64,000 nt of DNA from Oceanospirillum sp048265165 (GCF_048265165.1 NZ_JBLXCD010000002.1:558001-622000); one strand, 5' to 3'. Counted from the first letter of the stretch, positions 1 through 9,836 are shown. Translations and numbers: made by a program. The notes: generated by a model from the sequence alone, not told the origin.

Positions 1-1631
1 AACAGCTCTCCACCTCGGGCTTTAACTTCCTGCAAATTCGCTTTTAGTTTGTCCAGTAGCGCATTATTCGGCGCGACGGCAATCACCGGCATCTCTTTAT
101 CCACTAAAGCCAGCGGGCCGTGTTTAAGCTCTCCGGCGGGGTAGGCTTCCGCATGAATATAAGAGATCTCTTTTAGCTTCAACGCCCCTTCCATTGCGAT
201 AGGGTACAGAGGGCCACGGCCTAAAAAGAGGGCATGGTTTTTCTCGGCAAAGTCCTGCGATAACACTTCAATATCTTTATCGAGCTTAACGGCTGCCAGC
301 AACAGCACAGGTAGTTGATGCAGCGCCTGTACCAGTTCTGTTTCCTTCGCTTCTGTCAGTCCGTGGCGACGCGCCAGGGCGATAGACAGCATGAGCAATG
401 CAACTAGCTGAGTGGTAAAAGCTTTAGTGGAGGCAACGCCAATTTCAGGCCCGGCATTGGTCATTAAGCAAAGATCGGACTCACGGACTAATGAGCTACC
501 GGGTACATTGCAGATTGTCAGGCTGGCTAGCACTTTATCTTTAACGGCACGCAGGGCTGCAAGGGTATCGGCGGTTTCACCGGACTGGGAGATGGTGACA
601 AACAGGGTATTCGCTGGAATCACATGCTTACGATAACGATATTCGCTGGCCACTTCGATCGAGCAAGGAACACCGGCGAGATCTTCCAACCAGTATTTTG
701 CGACTAACCCCGCATGAAAACTGGTGCCACAGGCGATAATCTGAATATGCTGTGCTTGATCAAAAACCTTACAGGCATCGTTACCAAACGCCTGTTCAAG
801 CAAGTGTGTCTCGGAGATACGCCCTTGAAGGGTTGCCTTAACAACTTCCGGCTGTTCATAAATCTCTTTCATCATAAAGTGACGAAATTCACCTTTATCC
901 GCCACAGAAAGATTATGTTCAAAGGTTTTTACCGGTCGGTCGACCTGCTTTAGCGCCGCATCCCAAATGGTCAGGGTATCAGGTGTAATCTGAACAAAAT
1001 CACCTTCTTCCAGATAGATAAAACGATCCGTAGCCTGTAGTAGTGCCATCTGGTCTGAGGCGATAAAGTTCTCGCCAATACCAACGCCCACGACCAGCGG
1101 GCTGCCTTTGCGGGATGCCAGAATTTGATTCGGGTAATCTTTATGCAGAACACCTAAAGCAAAAGCGCCTTCAAGCTGGGAAACCGTCGCTAAGAAAGCA
1201 TCTTGCAGTGATCTTCCCTCTCGAATAGCACGGGCAACCAGATGGGCGATAACTTCTGTGTCAGTATCTGAGGTGAACTGATAGCCTTCGGCTTGAAGCT
1301 CTCGTTTTAACGGTTCATAGTTCTCAATAATACCGTTATGCACGATGGCAAGATCATCACCTGACATATGCGGGTGGGCATTGTTCTCGGTCGGCTTACC
1401 GTGAGTCGCCCAGCGCGTATGTGCGATACCACTTAACCCTTTAAGTGGCGCGTCCTGTTCCGCCTGGCTCAGGTTCGCAACCTTGCCAGCCCGACGCAAA
1501 CGCTGAATCGTGTCACCCTCTAAGACTGCAAGACCTGCAGAATCATACCCCCGATACTCCAGGCGACGCAGTCCTTCCAATAAGATGCCAGAAACAGGCC
1601 TTTGTGCTACCGCACCTACAATGCCACACAT
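1..1631 (-). CDS. glmS: Glutamine-fructose-6-phosphate aminotransferase (partial, 3' end outside window)
   Basis: Makes glucosamine-6-phosphate from fructose-6-phosphate and glutamine, the first committed step towards UDP-GlcNAc for peptidoglycan and LPS, in the cytoplasm. Reading the minus strand from the ATG at 1631 gives MCGIVGAV, so Cys2 becomes the N-terminal nucleophile of the glutaminase domain. Further on come the EYRGYDSAG and TRWATHG-type motifs and then SIS sugar-isomerase sequence up to the window edge. About 543 of the usual ~609 residues are present; the C-terminus lies before base 1. It follows glmU by 69 bases on the same strand, so the two probably share a transcript and supply successive steps of one pathway. 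Confidence 0.97.
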   Translation of the reverse strand, partial: MCGIVGAVAQRPVSGILLEGLRRLEYRGYDSAGLAVLEGDTIQRLRRAGKVANLSQAEQDAPLKGLSGIAHTRWATHGKPTENNAHPHMSGDDLAIVHNGIIENYEPLKRELQAEGYQFTSDTDTEVIAHLVARAIREGRSLQDAFLATVSQLEGAFALGVLHKDYPNQILASRKGSPLVVGVGIGENFIASDQMALLQATDRFIYLEEGDFVQITPDTLTIWDAALKQVDRPVKTFEHNLSVADKGEFRHFMMKEIYEQPEVVKATLQGRISETHLLEQAFGNDACKVFDQAQHIQIIACGTSFHAGLVAKYWLEDLAGVPCSIEVASEYRYRKHVIPANTLFVTISQSGETADTLAALRAVKDKVLASLTICNVPGSSLVRESDLCLMTNAGPEIGVASTKAFTTQLVALLMLSIALARRHGLTEAKETELVQALHQLPVLLLAAVKLDKDIEVLSQDFAEKNHALFLGRGPLYPIAMEGALKLKEISYIHAEAYPAGELKHGPLALVDKEMPVIAVAPNNALLDKLKANLQEVKARGGEL

Positions 1632-1700
1632 CGGGGATTACTCTCCTAAAACTGATGATAAACCTGAATATTTTCGTTAACGGCTGAATCTCAGGTCTGT

Positions 1701-3050
1701 TTATTTCTTCCAACCGACCTTAGCGATCTGTTTGCCGCGACCCACTGCCAGAGCACCGGCTTCTACATCTTTTGTAATGGTTGAGCCAGCCCCAACCACA
1801 GCACCTGTGCCAATGGAGACTGGCGCAACGAGGGAACTGTTTGAACCAATAAAGGCACCATCACCAATGACGGTTTTAAATTTATTCACACCATCATAGT
1901 TACAGGTAATGGTTCCGGCACCAACATTTACTTTAGCGCCAATACTGGCATCACCAATGTACGTCAGGTGGTTAATCTTTGCACCGGCACCAATCACACT
2001 TTTCTTAGTTTCAACAAAGTTACCAACCTTAGAGCCTGCTTTCAGTTCACTGGCTGGACGGATGCGTGCAAAAGGCCCAATAGAGCAAGATTCGGCAATA
2101 CTGGCACCATCAATGACACTGTTCGCATCGACCTGAGTGTTAGCACCAAGGGTTGAGTTTTTGATCACACAGTTAGGGCCAATCTGTACCCCGTCACCTA
2201 AGACAACATCACCTTCGAACAGAGTATTAATATCAATAAAACAATCGCGCCCGACCGTAAGCGAACCCCGAATATCAATACGGGCTGGGTCTGCTAAGCT
2301 AGCCCCTTCAATCATTAACTGCTCGGCGAGTTGGCGCTGATACCAGCGTTCCAGTTCCGCTTGTTGTTGGCGATTATTAACGCCTTGTACTTCCTGTTCA
2401 AAATCAGGTTGAGCCGTTTTAATTGCTACGCCAGATTTTGACGCCATGGCGATAACATCGGTTAAATAATACTCACCTTGAGCATTTTCACTGGACAGTT
2501 TTGGCAACCATTCTGCCAGCTGAGGCTGCGTTAACGCCATAATGCCGGTATTGATCTCTTGAATTTTTAGTTGCTCATCATTGGCATCTTTCTGCTCAAC
2601 AATTGCTGTGACTAAACCAGCCCCATCCCGAACAATACGGCCATAACCGTTGGGGTTCACAAGATTAACCGTCAACAAGGCCATCTGTTGGTCATTAACC
2701 TGAGCCAACAAGTTTTTAAAAATAACCGAAGGTGTTAAAGGCACGTCACCGTATAACACTAAAACCTGGCTGCCTTGGGTTAGGTAAGGCAGTGCCTGAG
2801 CAACAGCATGACCTGTGCCTAACTGCTCTTGCTGCACAATAAAGTTAACATCTTGACCCGCAAGCGCTTCTTTAACTTGGTCTCCACCGTGACCAATAAC
2901 AATATGGACTCGTCTGTTATCCAGCATTTTAGCTTGATCCAACACATGTTGAACCATAGGTTTACCTGCAATGCCGTGCAGTACCTTAGGCATATCAGAG
3001 CACATACGCGTACCCTGGCCTGCAGCCAGAATTACAATATCAGTCACCAT
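1701..3050 (-). CDS. glmU: Bifunctional UDP-N-acetylglucosamine pyrophosphorylase / glucosamine-1-phosphate N-acetyltransferase
   Basis: Acetylates glucosamine-1-phosphate and then couples it to UTP, giving UDP-GlcNAc for peptidoglycan and lipid A. The 449 residues match the family length (456 in E. coli). The N-terminal nucleotidyltransferase domain opens with the LAAGQGTRM loop at about residues 8-16. The C-terminal half is a left-handed beta helix of hexapeptide repeats with the RIRP and NYDG acetyltransferase motifs. It lies between the atp operon terminator and glmS, as in Pseudomonas and E. coli. Confidence 0.97.
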   Translation of the reverse strand: MVTDIVILAAGQGTRMCSDMPKVLHGIAGKPMVQHVLDQAKMLDNRRVHIVIGHGGDQVKEALAGQDVNFIVQQEQLGTGHAVAQALPYLTQGSQVLVLYGDVPLTPSVIFKNLLAQVNDQQMALLTVNLVNPNGYGRIVRDGAGLVTAIVEQKDANDEQLKIQEINTGIMALTQPQLAEWLPKLSSENAQGEYYLTDVIAMASKSGVAIKTAQPDFEQEVQGVNNRQQQAELERWYQRQLAEQLMIEGASLADPARIDIRGSLTVGRDCFIDINTLFEGDVVLGDGVQIGPNCVIKNSTLGANTQVDANSVIDGASIAESCSIGPFARIRPASELKAGSKVGNFVETKKSVIGAGAKINHLTYIGDASIGAKVNVGAGTITCNYDGVNKFKTVIGDGAFIGSNSSLVAPVSIGTGAVVGAGSTITKDVEAGALAVGRGKQIAKVGWKK

Positions 3051-3124
3051 ACTGTAGGTCCTTAACGGGGTTAGAAAAATTCAGAAAAGAAGGGGAAGGT
3101 AGAGTAGGACAAATTACGGATAAA

Positions 3125-3150
3125 AAAAAGGCGGCCTAAGCCGCCTTTTT
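3125..3150 (-). terminator. Rho-independent terminator of the atp operon
   Basis: An 11-bp stem (3125-3135 with 3140-3150, GC core GGCGGC/GCCGCC) with a 4-base loop, followed on the minus strand by a run of eight T. It sits 12 bases after the atpC stop codon and separates the ATP synthase operon from glmU. Confidence 0.85.
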
Positions 3151-3161
3151 GTTCGGTACTG

Positions 3162-3587
3162 TTAAGCACCCAGCTTCCGACGTAACTGCTGTACTGTACG
3201 CAAACGCGCAGCAGCCTGAGCCAGTTCAGCCGCAGCCTTGGAGTATTCGAACTCAGAAGATTGATTACTCAGTGAGCGTGCCGCTGCAGCTTTCGCCTCA
3301 GCAGCCTCAGCTTCATCAATCTCTTTAGCCCGAACAGCAGAGTCAGCCAGTACGGTTACACGGTTCGGTTGAACCTCAATAAAGCCGCCAGATACGTAGA
3401 AAATTTCTTCTCCACCGCTCTGTATGCTAACTCGGACAGGGCCCGGTTGTAGCTCCGACAGTAATGGTGCGTGGCCTGGGGTAATACCCAGGTCACCCAG
3501 CACACCGGCGGCAACAACCAGCTCCACACGGCCGGAGAAAATCGACTCCTCGGCACTTACGATATCGCAGTGGACGGTCATAGCCAT
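3162..3587 (-). CDS. atpC: F1Fo ATP synthase subunit epsilon
   Basis: Central-stalk subunit that turns with gamma and restrains ATP hydrolysis. 141 residues with the N-terminal beta-sandwich (motif GDLGITPGHAPLL at about residues 31-43) and a C-terminal helical hairpin rich in Ala, Glu and Arg. It is the last gene of the operon, 35 bases after atpD, and is followed at once by the operon terminator. Confidence 0.96.
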   Translation of the reverse strand: MAMTVHCDIVSAEESIFSGRVELVVAAGVLGDLGITPGHAPLLSELQPGPVRVSIQSGGEEIFYVSGGFIEVQPNRVTVLADSAVRAKEIDEAEAAEAKAAAARSLSNQSSEFEYSKAAAELAQAAARLRTVQQLRRKLGA

Positions 3588-3622
3588 GGTCTCGCCTCTC
3601 TTACTTCCGGGAAAAAGCGAAC

Positions 3623-4996
3623 TTATTTATTCGCTTTCTCTACTGCTTCATCGATGCTGCCAACCATGTAGAACGCCTGCTCAGGCAGTTCGTCATACTG
3701 GCCATCCAGAATGCCTTTGAAGCCACTAATAGTGTCTTTCAGAGACACATACTTACCAGGTGCACCGGTAAATACCTCAGCAACGAAGAACGGCTGAGAA
3801 AGGAAGCGCTGAATCTTACGAGCACGGGATACGGTCTGCTTATCTTCATCAGATAGCTCATCCATACCCAGGATCGCAATAATATCTTTCAGCTCTTTGT
3901 AACGCTGCAGAGTACCCTGTACGCCACGAGCAACATCATAATGCTCCTGACCAATAACCAGAGGGTCCAGCTGACGAGAAGTAGAATCCAGTGGATCAAC
4001 CGCTGGGTAAATACCCAGAGAGGCAATATCACGAGACAGTACAACTGTTGCGTCCAAGTGAGAGAAGGTTGTTGCCGGAGATGGATCCGTCAAGTCATCC
4101 GCAGGTACATATACCGCCTGAATAGAGGTAATAGAACCTGATTTAGTTGACGTAATACGCTCCTGCAGTACACCCATCTCTTCCGCTAGCGTAGGCTGAT
4201 AACCTACTGCAGAAGGCATACGACCCAGCAGTGCTGATACTTCAGTACCCGCCAGAGTATAACGGTAGATGTTATCTACAAAGAACAGAACGTCACGGCC
4301 TTCGTCACGGAATTTCTCTGCCATCGTCAGACCAGTCAAAGCTACACGCAGGCGGTTACCCGGTGGCTCATTCATCTGACCATATACCAGAGATACTTTA
4401 TCCAGTACGTTTGAGTCGGTCATTTCGTGGTAGAAATCGTTACCCTCACGAGTACGCTCACCAACACCTGCAAACACGGAAAAACCGGAGTGCTCGATCG
4501 CGATGTTACGGATCAGCTCCATCATGTTTACGGTTTTACCAACACCGGCACCACCAAACAGACCAACTTTACCACCTTTAGCAAACGGGCAAACAAGGTC
4601 GATTACCTTGATACCGGTTTCCAGCAGTTCAGTACTGTTTGATTGTTCTGCGTAAGTTGGTGCAGAACGGTGAATTGGCATACGTTCTTCTTCGCCGATC
4701 TCGCCTTTCTCATCGATAGGGCGACCCAGAACGTCCATGATACGACCCAGTGTTTTTGTACCAACCGGTACAGAAATTGGGTTATTTGTATTGACTGCTT
4801 CCAGTCCGCGCTTCAGACCCTCGGTAGAGCCCATCGCAATTGTACGTACAACACCGTCACCCAGCTGTTGCTGAACTTCTAGAGTAATCTCGGTGTTAGT
4901 AACCGTCAGCGCGTCGTAAACTTTTGGCACGGAATCACGTGGGAATTCCACGTCGATTACGGCGCCGATAATCTGAACGATACGTCCGCTACTCAT
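3623..4996 (-). CDS. atpD: F1Fo ATP synthase subunit beta
   Basis: Catalytic subunit of F1. 457 residues, a normal length. The P-loop GGAGVGKT is at residues 148-155, followed by the GERTREG motif with the catalytic glutamate and by the SALLGRMPSAVGYQPTL region. The operon order atpG-atpD-atpC is standard. Confidence 0.98.
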   Translation of the reverse strand: MSSGRIVQIIGAVIDVEFPRDSVPKVYDALTVTNTEITLEVQQQLGDGVVRTIAMGSTEGLKRGLEAVNTNNPISVPVGTKTLGRIMDVLGRPIDEKGEIGEEERMPIHRSAPTYAEQSNSTELLETGIKVIDLVCPFAKGGKVGLFGGAGVGKTVNMMELIRNIAIEHSGFSVFAGVGERTREGNDFYHEMTDSNVLDKVSLVYGQMNEPPGNRLRVALTGLTMAEKFRDEGRDVLFFVDNIYRYTLAGTEVSALLGRMPSAVGYQPTLAEEMGVLQERITSTKSGSITSIQAVYVPADDLTDPSPATTFSHLDATVVLSRDIASLGIYPAVDPLDSTSRQLDPLVIGQEHYDVARGVQGTLQRYKELKDIIAILGMDELSDEDKQTVSRARKIQRFLSQPFFVAEVFTGAPGKYVSLKDTISGFKGILDGQYDELPEQAFYMVGSIDEAVEKANK

Positions 4997-5047
4997 TTTG
5001 GTTCCTCTTAAACCTGTAATTGAAACCTGCTTGTGTATGGCTACGGA

Positions 5048-5905
5048 TTAAACCGCCGCAGCTCCACCAACAATCTCGGAAATTTCCTGCGTAATCGCAG
5101 CCTGACGTGCCTTGTTGTAAACCAGCTGAAGGCTGTTAATCAGGTCACCTGCGTTATCGGTCGCATTTTTCATGGCCAACATACGCGCAGATTGTTCACA
5201 AGCATTATTCTCGACCACTGCCTGATACGTTTGAGATTCGACATAACGTACCAGTACCTTATCCAGAAGCTCTTTGGCATCTGGTTCGTACAGGTAATCC
5301 CAGTGATCAGAGGTGGTTTCCTCTTCAGCCTGCAAAGGCAGCAGCTGCTGTACGAGGGGCTTCTGGGTCATAGTGTTTACAAAGTTGTTATAAACCAAGT
5401 AAACACGATCCAGTTCGCCGGCATCGTACGCATCAAGCACTACCTTGACACTACCAATCAGATCGCTCGCAACCGGGGCATCACCGAGCCCGGTTTTAGT
5501 TGCCAGAACTTCACCACCATAAGAACGGAAGAAAGTAACAGCCTTAGAGCCGATTGCGCAGAACTTCTGCTCCACACCTTTCTCATTCCACTCTTTCATG
5601 CTCTTTAGCAGTGCTTTGAACAGGTTAACGTTCAGACCACCACAAAGACCACGATCGGAAGCAACAACGATGTAACCAACACGCTTTACATCACGCTCTT
5701 CCATATACTGGTGGCGATATTCCGGAGTTGCATTCGCAATATGGCCTACAACTTTACGAATCTGTTTGGCATAAGGCTGGCTGGCGGCCATGCGATCCTG
5801 TGCACGGCGCATCTTACTCGCGGCAACCATCTCCATCGCGCTGGTAATCTTGCGCGTGTTACCGATGCTCGCGATCTGGTTTTTAATCTCTTTTCCGACT
5901 GCCAT
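5048..5905 (-). CDS. atpG: F1Fo ATP synthase subunit gamma
   Basis: Rotating central shaft of F1. 285 residues; the N-terminal helix motif KEIKNQIASIGNTRKIT with MVAASKMRRAQ and the C-terminal helix (AMKNATDNAGDLI then YNKARQAAIT) form the coiled coil that passes through the alpha3beta3 ring. The RGLCGGLN motif near residue 85 is also conserved. It lies between atpA and atpD on the same strand. Confidence 0.97.
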   Translation of the reverse strand: MAVGKEIKNQIASIGNTRKITSAMEMVAASKMRRAQDRMAASQPYAKQIRKVVGHIANATPEYRHQYMEERDVKRVGYIVVASDRGLCGGLNVNLFKALLKSMKEWNEKGVEQKFCAIGSKAVTFFRSYGGEVLATKTGLGDAPVASDLIGSVKVVLDAYDAGELDRVYLVYNNFVNTMTQKPLVQQLLPLQAEEETTSDHWDYLYEPDAKELLDKVLVRYVESQTYQAVVENNACEQSARMLAMKNATDNAGDLINSLQLVYNKARQAAITQEISEIVGGAAAV

Positions 5906-5975
5906 AGCATCTCGCCTTATTCAAAAAACAAACTTAACTCAGTAACGGCCCACAGCGGAGCTGTGGGCAAAACGC

Positions 5976-7520
5976 TTACCAGGTTTGAGTTGCTTTGAAT
6001 TGCTCAACACCAGCTTTAAAGCCAGCTTTGATTTCGTCGTTGAAAGCGCCAGATTGGTTAACTTCAGCCATAAAGTCAGCTTTTTCCGCATTAAAATAAG
6101 CCAGAATAGCTGTTTCGAAGTCACCAATTTTGTTAACTGGCACATCGTCCAGATAACCTTCGTTAGCGGCGTACAAAACAACACCCATTTCAGCAATGGA
6201 CATTGGTGAGTACTGCTTCTGCTTCATCAGCTCTGTTACGCGCTGACCATGCTCAAGCTGCTTACGGGTTGCTTCATCAAGATCAGAAGCAAACTGGGAG
6301 AAAGCTGCCAGCTCGCGGTACTGAGCCAGAGCCAGACGAATACCACCGCCCAGTTTCGAAATCAGTTTAGTCTGAGCTGCACCACCAACACGTGATACGG
6401 AGATACCAGCGTTCATTGCAGGACGAATACCCGCGTTAAACATATTGGTCTCAACAAAGATCTGACCATCAGTAATGGAGATCACGTTAGTTGGTACGAA
6501 TGCAGATACGTCACCACCCTGGGTTTCAATGATAGGCAGTGCGGTAAGAGAACCGGTTTGACCTTTCACTTCGCCCTTCGTGAACTGCTCAACGTATTCA
6601 GCATTCACACGGGATGCACGCTCCAGCAAACGGGAGTGCAAATAGAAAACATCACCTGGGTATGCTTCACGACCTGGCGGACGACGCAGCAGCAGGGAAA
6701 TCTGACGATATGCCCAAGCCTGCTTAGTCAGATCGTCATAAACGATCAACGCATCTTCACCGCGGTCACGGAAGTATTCACCCATAGTACAACCGGCATA
6801 CGGAGCCAGGAACTGCATTGCTGCAGGATCAGAAGCACCGGCGTTAACAACGATGGTATTTTCCATCGCGCCATGCTCTTCCAGCTTACGTACAACGTTT
6901 GCAATAGTAGACTGCTTCTGACCGATCGCCACGTAAACACAGGTAATACCTGAGTCTTTCTGGTTAATGATCGCATCAATTGCGATAGCAGTTTTACCAA
7001 TTTGACGGTCGCCAATAATCAGCTCACGCTGACCACGACCTACCGGTACCATCGCATCAATCGCTTTATAACCTGTCTGAACAGGCTGATCTACCGATTG
7101 ACGGGCGATAACACCCGGTGCAACTTTTTCTACGGCATCTGTCAGTTTGGCATTAATTGGACCTTTGCCATCAACAGGGTTGCCCAGTGCGTCAACAACG
7201 CGACCTTTCAGTTCCGGTCCTACCGGTACTTCAAGGATGCGGCCAGTACACTTGGCAGTCATGCCTTCTTGCAGTGTCAGGTAGTCACCCAACACTACTG
7301 CACCTACGGAGTCACGTTCCAGGTTCATCGCCATGCCATAAACGCTGCCAGGAAACTCAATCATTTCCCCGTACATTACGTCAGCCAGACCATGAACGGT
7401 TACGATACCGTCAGATACGCTTACAATGGTGCCCTCAGTGCGGGCTTCAGAAGAAACATCGGTATTCTCGATGCGCTTCTTGATAATTTCGCTGATCTCA
7501 GATGGATTCAGTTGCTGCAT
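5976..7520 (-). CDS. atpA: F1Fo ATP synthase subunit alpha
   Basis: Non-catalytic nucleotide-binding subunit of F1. 514 residues (513 in E. coli). P-loop GDRQIGKT at residues 170-177; the signature ISVSRVGGAAQ carries the arginine finger near residue 375. The N-terminal helix MQQLNPSEISEIIKKRI is the part that contacts delta in the peripheral stalk. Begins 16 bases after atpH. Confidence 0.98.
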   Translation of the reverse strand: MQQLNPSEISEIIKKRIENTDVSSEARTEGTIVSVSDGIVTVHGLADVMYGEMIEFPGSVYGMAMNLERDSVGAVVLGDYLTLQEGMTAKCTGRILEVPVGPELKGRVVDALGNPVDGKGPINAKLTDAVEKVAPGVIARQSVDQPVQTGYKAIDAMVPVGRGQRELIIGDRQIGKTAIAIDAIINQKDSGITCVYVAIGQKQSTIANVVRKLEEHGAMENTIVVNAGASDPAAMQFLAPYAGCTMGEYFRDRGEDALIVYDDLTKQAWAYRQISLLLRRPPGREAYPGDVFYLHSRLLERASRVNAEYVEQFTKGEVKGQTGSLTALPIIETQGGDVSAFVPTNVISITDGQIFVETNMFNAGIRPAMNAGISVSRVGGAAQTKLISKLGGGIRLALAQYRELAAFSQFASDLDEATRKQLEHGQRVTELMKQKQYSPMSIAEMGVVLYAANEGYLDDVPVNKIGDFETAILAYFNAEKADFMAEVNQSGAFNDEIKAGFKAGVEQFKATQTW

Positions 7521-7536
7521 GCCATGTCCCTCAAAC

Positions 7537-8070
7537 TCAGGAATTCATTGCCTCGGCCAATTTCGCAAGCTTTCCACGTACTGAACCGTCAATAACAGTA
7601 TCGCCAGCATGGATAAGTACGCCGCCGATCAGGCTTTGATCAACCTGAGTCTGGATTTTAATTTCACGATTCAGACGCTTTTGCAGAGCTTGTGCCAATT
7701 TGGTCTGCTGTTCACTTGTCAGCTCATAGGCAGAAGTAATTTCTACCTCAACCGTTTGTTCCTGTTCTGCTTTCAGCGTCTCAAACTGCTCTGCAATTTG
7801 AGGGAACAGAGGCAAACGGCCTACTTCGCTCAGTGTCTGTACAAAATTCTTACCGTTTTCATCCAGGTCAGAGCAGATATCAATAATGATCCCTACTTTC
7901 TGTTCCTGACTGATTGCCGGATTGCCCAGAACATTCTGAACTGCTGAGTCTGATACAGCTTCTGCTGCCAGACCCAACATTTTAGACCATTCGGCCAATT
8001 TGCCCTGGCTCAAAGCATACTCAAATGCAGCTTTTGCATACGGCCGGGCAACAGTGCTTAATTCAGCCAT
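7537..8070 (-). CDS. atpH: F1Fo ATP synthase subunit delta
   Basis: Peripheral-stalk subunit joining the b dimer to F1. 177 residues with the OSCP/delta fold: N-terminal helical domain starting ELSTVARPYAKAAFEYA and the C-terminal motif DQSLIGGVLIHAGDTVIDGSV at about 142-162. Lies 12 bases after atpF. Confidence 0.96.
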   Translation of the reverse strand: MAELSTVARPYAKAAFEYALSQGKLAEWSKMLGLAAEAVSDSAVQNVLGNPAISQEQKVGIIIDICSDLDENGKNFVQTLSEVGRLPLFPQIAEQFETLKAEQEQTVEVEITSAYELTSEQQTKLAQALQKRLNREIKIQTQVDQSLIGGVLIHAGDTVIDGSVRGKLAKLAEAMNS

Positions 8071-8082
8071 CGGTCACCTCGC

Positions 8083-8553
8083 TTAAAGCTCAGCTGCGAG
8101 TTTCTCTACAAGCTCAGCGTGGGCTTTTTCGTCAATAGAAGCGTTAAGAACCTGCTCTGCGCCTTTCAATGCCAATGCTGACACCTGGGCACGAAGCTCT
8201 TCTTTCGCACGGTTTACTTCTTGCTCAACTTCAGCTTGAGCAGCAGCAAGTAAACGGGCGCCTTCAGAACGTGCGTTCTCTTTTGCTTCATCAACGATTT
8301 GATTAGCTCGCTTGTTTGCTTGCTCTATAATCAGGGCTGCTTGTTCTTTGCCTTCACGCAGCTGTTTACCGGCTTGTTCTTGAGCCAGTTCCAGGTCACG
8401 TGCAGCACGACTTGCAGCATCCAAACCATCTGCAATCTTCTTCTGACGAGCCTGCATAGCTTCCATTACTGGAGGCCATACATACTTCATACAAAACCAG
8501 ACGAAGATCGCAAACGAGATGGCTTGGCCTACGAGTGTTAAGTTCAGATTCAC
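8083..8553 (-). CDS. atpF: F1Fo ATP synthase subunit b
   Basis: Peripheral stalk of Fo. 156 residues, the same length as E. coli b. One N-terminal membrane helix (residues about 4-26, ending WPPVMEAM), then a long charged Ala/Glu/Lys/Arg-rich helix that forms the dimeric coiled coil. Only one b gene is present, so the stalk is a homodimer rather than the b/b' type. Confidence 0.96.
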   Translation of the reverse strand: MNLNLTLVGQAISFAIFVWFCMKYVWPPVMEAMQARQKKIADGLDAASRAARDLELAQEQAGKQLREGKEQAALIIEQANKRANQIVDEAKENARSEGARLLAAAQAEVEQEVNRAKEELRAQVSALALKGAEQVLNASIDEKAHAELVEKLAAEL

Positions 8554-8613
8554 GCCATCACCCCTTGCTTTTCAATGTTGATCTATTAAGGGTTAAAAAA
8601 ACCAGCTTAAAGA

Positions 8614-8871
8614 TTAACCAGCAAGTTGAGCTACGAACGGATTCGCAAAAGTGAAGAACAGCGCGATACCAACACCGATCATAGTCACAGCATCAAGCAG
8701 ACCTGCAACAATAAACATTTTCACCTGCAGCATAGGTACCATCTCTGGTTGACGAGCAGCGCCTTCCAGGAATTTACCACCCAGCAGACCAAAACCAATC
8801 GCGGTGCCCAGTGCACCCAAACCGATCAGCAGAGCAACAGCAACGGCGGTTAAACCCAGTACTTGTTCCAT
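8614..8871 (-). CDS. atpE: F1Fo ATP synthase subunit c
   Basis: Proteolipid of the rotor ring. 85 residues forming two membrane helices joined by a polar RQPE loop (40-43). The ion-binding carboxylate is Asp60 in GLLDAVTMIGVG. The lack of the Na+-ligand Gln/Ser-Thr pattern fits a proton-driven enzyme. The start is preceded by a strong purine-rich site and an unusual A/U-rich repeat leader (see 8893-8938), in line with the high output needed for this subunit. Confidence 0.97.
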   Translation of the reverse strand: MEQVLGLTAVAVALLIGLGALGTAIGFGLLGGKFLEGAARQPEMVPMLQVKMFIVAGLLDAVTMIGVGIALFFTFANPFVAQLAG

Positions 8872-8892
8872 TTTTTTCTCCCAGTTTTTCTC

Positions 8893-8938
8893 AAGTTAAA
8901 GTTAAGAAAGTTAAAGTTAAAGTTTAAAAAGTTAAAGC
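8893..8938 (-). promoter_or_regulatory. A/U-rich repeated leader upstream of atpE, possible translational enhancer
   Basis: The atpB-atpE spacer consists largely of near-perfect repeats of a 6-7 base unit, AACTTT or AACTTTA on the mRNA strand, in about seven copies, followed by GGGAG and the atpE ATG. In E. coli a U-rich sequence in the same position (upstream of atpE) raises translation of subunit c; that is established knowledge. The repeated form here is seen in the sequence; the function is inferred. Confidence 0.45.
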
Positions 8939-8950
8939 AAAAACAGTGTA

Positions 8951-9772
8951 TCAGTGGTCTTCACAAGCCAGGCTCAGGTACACAATGGTCAGCATCATAA
9001 AGATAAATGCCTGCAGAGTAATCACCAGAATGTGGAAGATAGCCCATGGCACAGACAGTGCCCACTGAATCCAGAACGGCATAATTGCGATCAGGATAAA
9101 AATCAGTTCACCTGCGTACAGGTTACCGAACAAACGCAGCGCCAGAGAGATCGGCTTAGCAATTAAACCAACACCTTCTAACAGCAGGTTGAACGGCATC
9201 ATCCATTTACCAAAAGGTTGTAATGTCAGTTCGCCAACAAAGCCGCCAACACCTTTAACCTTGATACTGTAATAGATGATCAGGAAGAAAACTGCGATGG
9301 ACATACCAAGCGTTGCATTCACATCTGTGGTCGGAACCACCTTCATGTAATCAACACCCATAGCCATAAACAGCGCTGGCAGGAAATCAACCGGGACCAG
9401 ATCCATCAGGTTCATCAGGAATACCCAACAGAAGATCGTCAACGCCAGCGGTGCAATTAAACTACTGCGACCGTGGAAGGTGTCCTTCACACTCTGGTCA
9501 ACAAATTCCACCATAATTTCAACAAAGTTCTGCAGACCACCGGGAACACCCGTTGTCGCATGCTTCGCCGCTTTGCGGAATAAGAATGTAAAGATAAGAC
9601 CTAAAAATATAGACCAACCTAAAGTATCAACATGTACCGCCCAGAAGCCCATATCAGCTGCTTCCTTCGCACCATGAGCAAAGCCCAGCGTGCCATCAGG
9701 ATGCAGACCGAAGGTCAGGTTCTGAAGGTGGTGTTGAATATACTCGGAAGGTGTCGGATTTGCGCCTGCCAT
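8951..9772 (-). CDS. atpB: F1Fo ATP synthase subunit a
   Basis: Stator channel subunit in the inner membrane. 273 residues (271 in E. coli) with five to six membrane helices. The conserved ALRLFGNLYAGELI segment near residues 212-225 carries the essential arginine that faces Asp60 of subunit c. C-terminal helix QAFIFMMLTIVYLSLA is typical. Confidence 0.97.
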   Translation of the reverse strand: MAGANPTPSEYIQHHLQNLTFGLHPDGTLGFAHGAKEAADMGFWAVHVDTLGWSIFLGLIFTFLFRKAAKHATTGVPGGLQNFVEIMVEFVDQSVKDTFHGRSSLIAPLALTIFCWVFLMNLMDLVPVDFLPALFMAMGVDYMKVVPTTDVNATLGMSIAVFFLIIYYSIKVKGVGGFVGELTLQPFGKWMMPFNLLLEGVGLIAKPISLALRLFGNLYAGELIFILIAIMPFWIQWALSVPWAIFHILVITLQAFIFMMLTIVYLSLACEDH

Positions 9773-9836
9773 TGTCTTCCTCGAAATTTTTGTAGTAGCC
9801 GTTAGTTATTCTTTGCTCACTTTAGTTCCAAACGTG

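Noticed and set aside
4933..4950. CACGTG palindrome in atpD that resembles parS
   Set aside because: Only the central six bases match; flanking bases do not give GTTNCACGTGNAAC, so it is not counted as parS.
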